Below are positions 5,634 to 8,094 of a stretch of DNA of 8,094 nucleotides, in pieces; the stretch's first letter is position 1, and every line of letters begins with the position of its first letter. Source of the stretch: Acidobacteriaceae bacterium (GTDB lineage Bacteria > Acidobacteriota > Terriglobia > Terriglobales > Acidobacteriaceae). The position numbers and the translations under genes were made by a program. Location: NCBI GenBank assembly GCA_030044455.1, contig JASHVU010000338.1, forward strand, positions 1-8,094, read 5' to 3'. Under the pieces are notes generated by a model. That model worked only from the letters and a program-made list of their open reading frames with translations, ran no database searches and was not told the origin of the DNA.

Positions 5634-7349
5634 CTAGCTCCCGCTCTCCACTCGTTCGTACGGCCGGTACACCGGTTCCCACACATACGCTTCGAGGCTG
5701 GCGCGCGCGTCGTCCATGGCATCGGCAACACCATCGGCAATCGCCTGCTTGGCCACGGACTCGCCTACAATCATCCCGGTCTTGCGCGAGTCGGCAATGG
5801 GCGGCAGCAGCGGCGCATCGGCATTTTGCCGCGCCGGCGAAAGCGATGCCAGTGTCTTTGCCGCGGCCATAATCATGTTGTCTGTCACGCGGCGCGCGCG
5901 AGCAACAAGGATGCCAAGCGCGAGCCCCGGAAAAATATAGGAGTTGTTGATCTGCGCGATCCTGTGCTTCGTTCCATTGATCTCGACCGGCGCAAACGGG
6001 CTGCCTGTTCCTACCAGCGCGCGACCGTTGGTCCAGCGCAGCAGATCGGCAGGCGCGGCCTCGCTCTTCGATGTGGGATTCGAAAGCGGAAAGATCACCG
6101 GCCGCTTTGTGTGCTTCGCCATCTCGCGCACAACCTCCTCAGTGAATGCGCCGGCTTGCGCGCTGACACCGGCCAGCACCGTGATTCCCGCATTGCGCAC
6201 CACGTCAAGCAGCGAAATTGCTCCCGATCCCGATAATTTCCAGCCTGCCAAGTCTTCGCGCTTGCGTACCAGCAGCCTCTGGCTTTCGCGAATACCTTCG
6301 GCGCCTTCCACCAGCAATCCGTACCGATTAAACGCATAAATCCGCCGCCGTGCATCGGCCTCGCTTAATCCTTCTTCTTTCATAGCCGCAATCAGCAGGC
6401 CGATAATTCCAATGCCCGCCGAGCCCGCGCCAAACATGGCGATGGTCTGTTCGCGCAGCGGAATCCCGGTGGCGTCCACCGCCGCAAGCAGCGTGGCTGT
6501 GGTCACTGCCGCCGTGCCTTGAATGTCGTCGTTGAAGGTGCACAGCCGATCGCGATAACGGTCGAGCAGCCGCGCCGCATTCACTCCCGCAAAATCCTCC
6601 CACTGCAGCAGAATGTGCGGCCAGCGCCGCTCTGCCGCGCTCACAAACGCCTCAACAAAATCGTCATATTGCTGCCCGCGAATTCGTTTGTGCCGCCAGC
6701 CAATGTAGATGGGTTCGTTGAGCAGCGCTTCATTATCGGTGCCAACGTCGAGCAGCACGGGCAGGCAGTGATCCGGCGGAATGCCGCCCAGCGCCGTGTA
6801 GAGCGCCATCTTTCCGATCGGTATGCCCATGCCGCCGGCCCCCTGATCGCCTAATCCCAATATGCGCTCGCCGTCACTCACCACGATGCAGCGAATCTGG
6901 TCGTAGCGCGGATGCGCGAGAATCTGCGCGATGCGATCCTTATTGGTGTAGCTCAGAAACAGTCCGCGCGGTTTGCGCCATATCTCGCTGAAGCGCTGGC
7001 ATCCTTCGCCCACCGCGGGGGTATACACAATCGGCAGCAACTCCTCGGTGTAATGCGCAATCAGCGAGTAGAAGAGCGTCTCGGTGGTGTCTTGCAACTC
7101 GCGCATAAACGCATATTTGGCAAACGGCGTCGTGAGCCCGTCAAAGGCGCGCTTGCGCCGCTCGCGCTGGTCCTCAAGCGTGCCAATATGCGGAGGCAGC
7201 AGGCCGTGCAGCGCGAAAACATCGCGCTCGGCCTCGGTAAATGCGGTGCCCTTGTTAAGTGCGGGGTTCAACAACAGGTCGAAGCCGGAGCGCGCAGTGC
7301 GCACAACAGATCCGTTGGCCGGTTTGGGTACTGGGGAATTTGTGCTCAA
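5634..7349 (-). CDS. maeA: Malic enzyme (malate dehydrogenase, decarboxylating; NAD-type)
   Basis: This 571-residue cytoplasmic enzyme oxidatively decarboxylates L-malate to pyruvate and CO2 with reduction of NAD(P), linking the TCA cycle to pyruvate. Length and sequence fit the large MaeA/eukaryotic-type family (E. coli MaeA, about 565 residues), not the MaeB fusion. N-terminal family marks include FDLLLNPALNKGTAF (23-37) and LQDTTETLFY (85-94). Expected active-site residues are Y109 in YTPAVG (109-114), K180 in GIPIGKMALY, and metal ligands E251, D252 (WEDFAGVN) and D275 (FNDDIQGTAAV). The Rossmann loop is GAGSAG (307-312), followed by FPLSNPTSKSE (420-430) and INNSYIFPG (467-475). The end of the second Rossmann strand reads AFNRYGLL, with Asn at 341 where I expect Asp. 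The start is TTG with GGAG nine bases upstream. NAD rather than NADP preference is inferred from family resemblance only. Confidence 0.95.
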   Translation of the reverse strand: MSTNSPVPKPANGSVVRTARSGFDLLLNPALNKGTAFTEAERDVFALHGLLPPHIGTLEDQRERRKRAFDGLTTPFAKYAFMRELQDTTETLFYSLIAHYTEELLPIVYTPAVGEGCQRFSEIWRKPRGLFLSYTNKDRIAQILAHPRYDQIRCIVVSDGERILGLGDQGAGGMGIPIGKMALYTALGGIPPDHCLPVLLDVGTDNEALLNEPIYIGWRHKRIRGQQYDDFVEAFVSAAERRWPHILLQWEDFAGVNAARLLDRYRDRLCTFNDDIQGTAAVTTATLLAAVDATGIPLREQTIAMFGAGSAGIGIIGLLIAAMKEEGLSEADARRRIYAFNRYGLLVEGAEGIRESQRLLVRKREDLAGWKLSGSGAISLLDVVRNAGITVLAGVSAQAGAFTEEVVREMAKHTKRPVIFPLSNPTSKSEAAPADLLRWTNGRALVGTGSPFAPVEINGTKHRIAQINNSYIFPGLALGILVARARRVTDNMIMAAAKTLASLSPARQNADAPLLPPIADSRKTGMIVGESVAKQAIADGVADAMDDARASLEAYVWEPVYRPYERVESGS

Positions 7350-7358
7350 TGGTGTGGG

Positions 7359-7362
7359 CTCC
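7359..7362 (-). promoter_or_regulatory. Ribosome binding site supporting the malic enzyme TTG start
   Basis: On the minus strand GGAG lies nine bases before the TTG at 7349-7347. No ATG occurs before codon 82, well inside the conserved enzyme, and an alternative GTG at codon 16 lacks an equally good site. The TTG is therefore preferred. Confidence 0.6.
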
Positions 7363-7408
7363 GGGCCGGGTAGCGCTGCGGCGAGTGCGGCGCGCGCCTG
7401 TCGTTCTC

Positions 7409-7441
7409 ATCATAAGAAAATGCGGATTGCAGAGTTGTAAA
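7409..7441 (-). promoter_or_regulatory. Weak candidate promoter for the malic enzyme
   Basis: Reading the minus strand, TTTACA (7441-7436) and TATGAT (7414-7409) each match five of six bases of the -35 and -10 consensus. The spacer is 21 bases, longer than the usual 16-18, so at best the -10 is real with a poor -35. It lies in the gap between the toxin gene and the malic enzyme, about 60 bases before the start codon. Confidence 0.25.
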
Positions 7442-7473
7442 GAGGACAGAGAAAAAGGACTCGTATGTATCTT

Positions 7474-7893
7474 TCAGTTGCTCCAGGGATTCATAATCGA
7501 CACACCTGTTGATGAAAAATCCCGCGTGTTGCGAGAAACAATGGTGAGAGCGTGGACCAGCGCCGTAGCCGCGATCAGCGAATCACGGTAAGAACACGGA
7601 TTAGGAACATGAAGCGATGCGCATCGTTTCGCAACTTCGTGATCGATGGGTAGAATGCGGCCCGCAAAAGCCGGTTCGACGTACTCGCCGAGCCATCGAC
7701 GAAGCACTGCCCCCTGTCGCGGGTCGCGGCGCTCCATTTGCAATGCCCCCACCTCGAGTTCCATCAGCGTAATTGCTGACAGGAACAAGGTGTTTTCATC
7801 CTCACGCTTTGCCCAAGCAATGACGCGAGCATTTGCTTTTCCAGCGGGCGCTTTGCGCAGCTCAGAAATGACGTTTGTATCAAGCAGGAACAT
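7474..7893 (-). CDS. vapC: PIN-domain ribonuclease toxin, VapC family
   Basis: This 139-residue protein is a PIN-domain toxin of a type II toxin-antitoxin pair, expected to cleave RNA with Mg2+ when freed from its antitoxin. The acidic catalytic set is complete: D5 in FLLDTNVISE (2-11), E45 in TLMELEVGA (42-50), D104 in YRDSLIAATA (102-111), and D125 in SRNTRDF (120-126). Length is normal for VapC. No frameshift is visible, so it is predicted functional. The ATG overlaps the antitoxin stop as TAATG and has no obvious Shine-Dalgarno of its own, which suggests translational coupling. The downstream gap of 124 bases to the malic enzyme shows no clear terminator. RNA targets cannot be inferred. 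Confidence 0.93.
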   Translation of the reverse strand: MFLLDTNVISELRKAPAGKANARVIAWAKREDENTLFLSAITLMELEVGALQMERRDPRQGAVLRRWLGEYVEPAFAGRILPIDHEVAKRCASLHVPNPCSYRDSLIAATALVHALTIVSRNTRDFSSTGVSIMNPWSN

Positions 7894-8094
7894 TATGAGA
7901 AATCCGCAGCGCGCACGATTTCATCACCGAGCCTTGGCGGTTCGAATTCGATTTCCGCGGCGTCAGGCATCGCCAGCCGTTCCACAATGTTCTTCCGCTT
8001 TCCACTCATCGCCTTGTAATCCTCAATCGTGAGAAGCACGTGTGCGGGACGGCCCCGATCCGTAATGAAGACAGGGCCCTTTTTCGCGGCTTTC
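7893..8094 (-). CDS. Phd/YefM-type antitoxin, partial (5' end beyond the window)
   Basis: Reading the minus strand from 8093, an open frame of 66 codons ends in TAA at 7895-7893. The visible protein begins KAAKKGPVFITDRGRPAHVL, a standard core of the Phd/YefM (prevent-host-death) DNA-binding antitoxin domain, followed by LTIEDYKAM. Its tail (39-66, with LAMPDAAEIEFEPP then LGDEIVRAADFS) is of the type that wraps around the cognate PIN toxin. About 15-25 N-terminal residues, including the start codon and the first DNA-binding strand and helix, are missing. The stop shares one base with the vapC ATG. Such antitoxins normally bind their own promoter, with toxin as co-repressor, and that promoter would lie outside this window. 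Confidence 0.9.
   Translation of the reverse strand, partial: KAAKKGPVFITDRGRPAHVLLTIEDYKAMSGKRKNIVERLAMPDAAEIEFEPPRLGDEIVRAADFS

Noticed and set aside
5625..6236. 203-codon plus-strand frame opposite the malic enzyme C-terminus
   Set aside because: The minus strand encodes conserved malic enzyme motifs throughout, and the plus-strand product is basic and featureless.
7646..8032. 128-codon plus-strand frame across the toxin-antitoxin junction
   Set aside because: It is antisense to both VapC and the Phd-type antitoxin, which are recognisable on the minus strand.

Overview
The window is about 60% G+C with short intergenic gaps (the longest internal gap is 149 bases). It looks like an Acidobacteriota (Terriglobia-type) chromosome. 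The reasons are a soluble Ser/Thr kinase fused to TolB-like and TPR regions, a small two-helix membrane protein behind a sodium:solute symporter, and an intergenic pair of GC hairpins of a kind I associate with that phylum. The assignment is inference, because no ribosomal or other marker gene is present.

Layout. Bases 1-232 are a leader holding one doubtful short reading frame and a 16-base palindrome, followed by a TTG-started SSS-family symporter (233-2053, +). The gap 2054-2202 carries two hairpin repeats. Then come a two-helix membrane protein (2203-2466, +), a GNAT acetyltransferase (2512-3009, +) and a large kinase/TolB-like/TPR protein (3094-5568, +). A 65-base gap with a hairpin separates this from a convergent malic enzyme (5634-7349, -), also TTG-started. 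Upstream of it on the same strand lies a toxin-antitoxin pair: a PIN-domain VapC toxin (7474-7893, -) and its Phd/YefM-type antitoxin (7893-8094, -), whose 5' end is cut by the window edge. No gene-free stretch exceeds 300 bases.

How the genes relate. Only the toxin-antitoxin pair is a clear functional unit, with stop and start codons overlapping as TAATG. The symporter (solute uptake) and malic enzyme (malate to pyruvate) are separate metabolic genes. The 87-aa protein, acetyltransferase and kinase are co-directional with gaps of 45 and 84 bases, and nothing shows that they share a function. I see no rRNA, tRNA, CRISPR array, transposase or prophage gene.

I found no convincing new multi-gene system. 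The items most worth a second look are the partial antitoxin, the membrane-less kinase/TolB-like/TPR fusion, the hairpin repeat pair, the palindrome upstream of the symporter, and possible residue changes in the symporter and malic enzyme.
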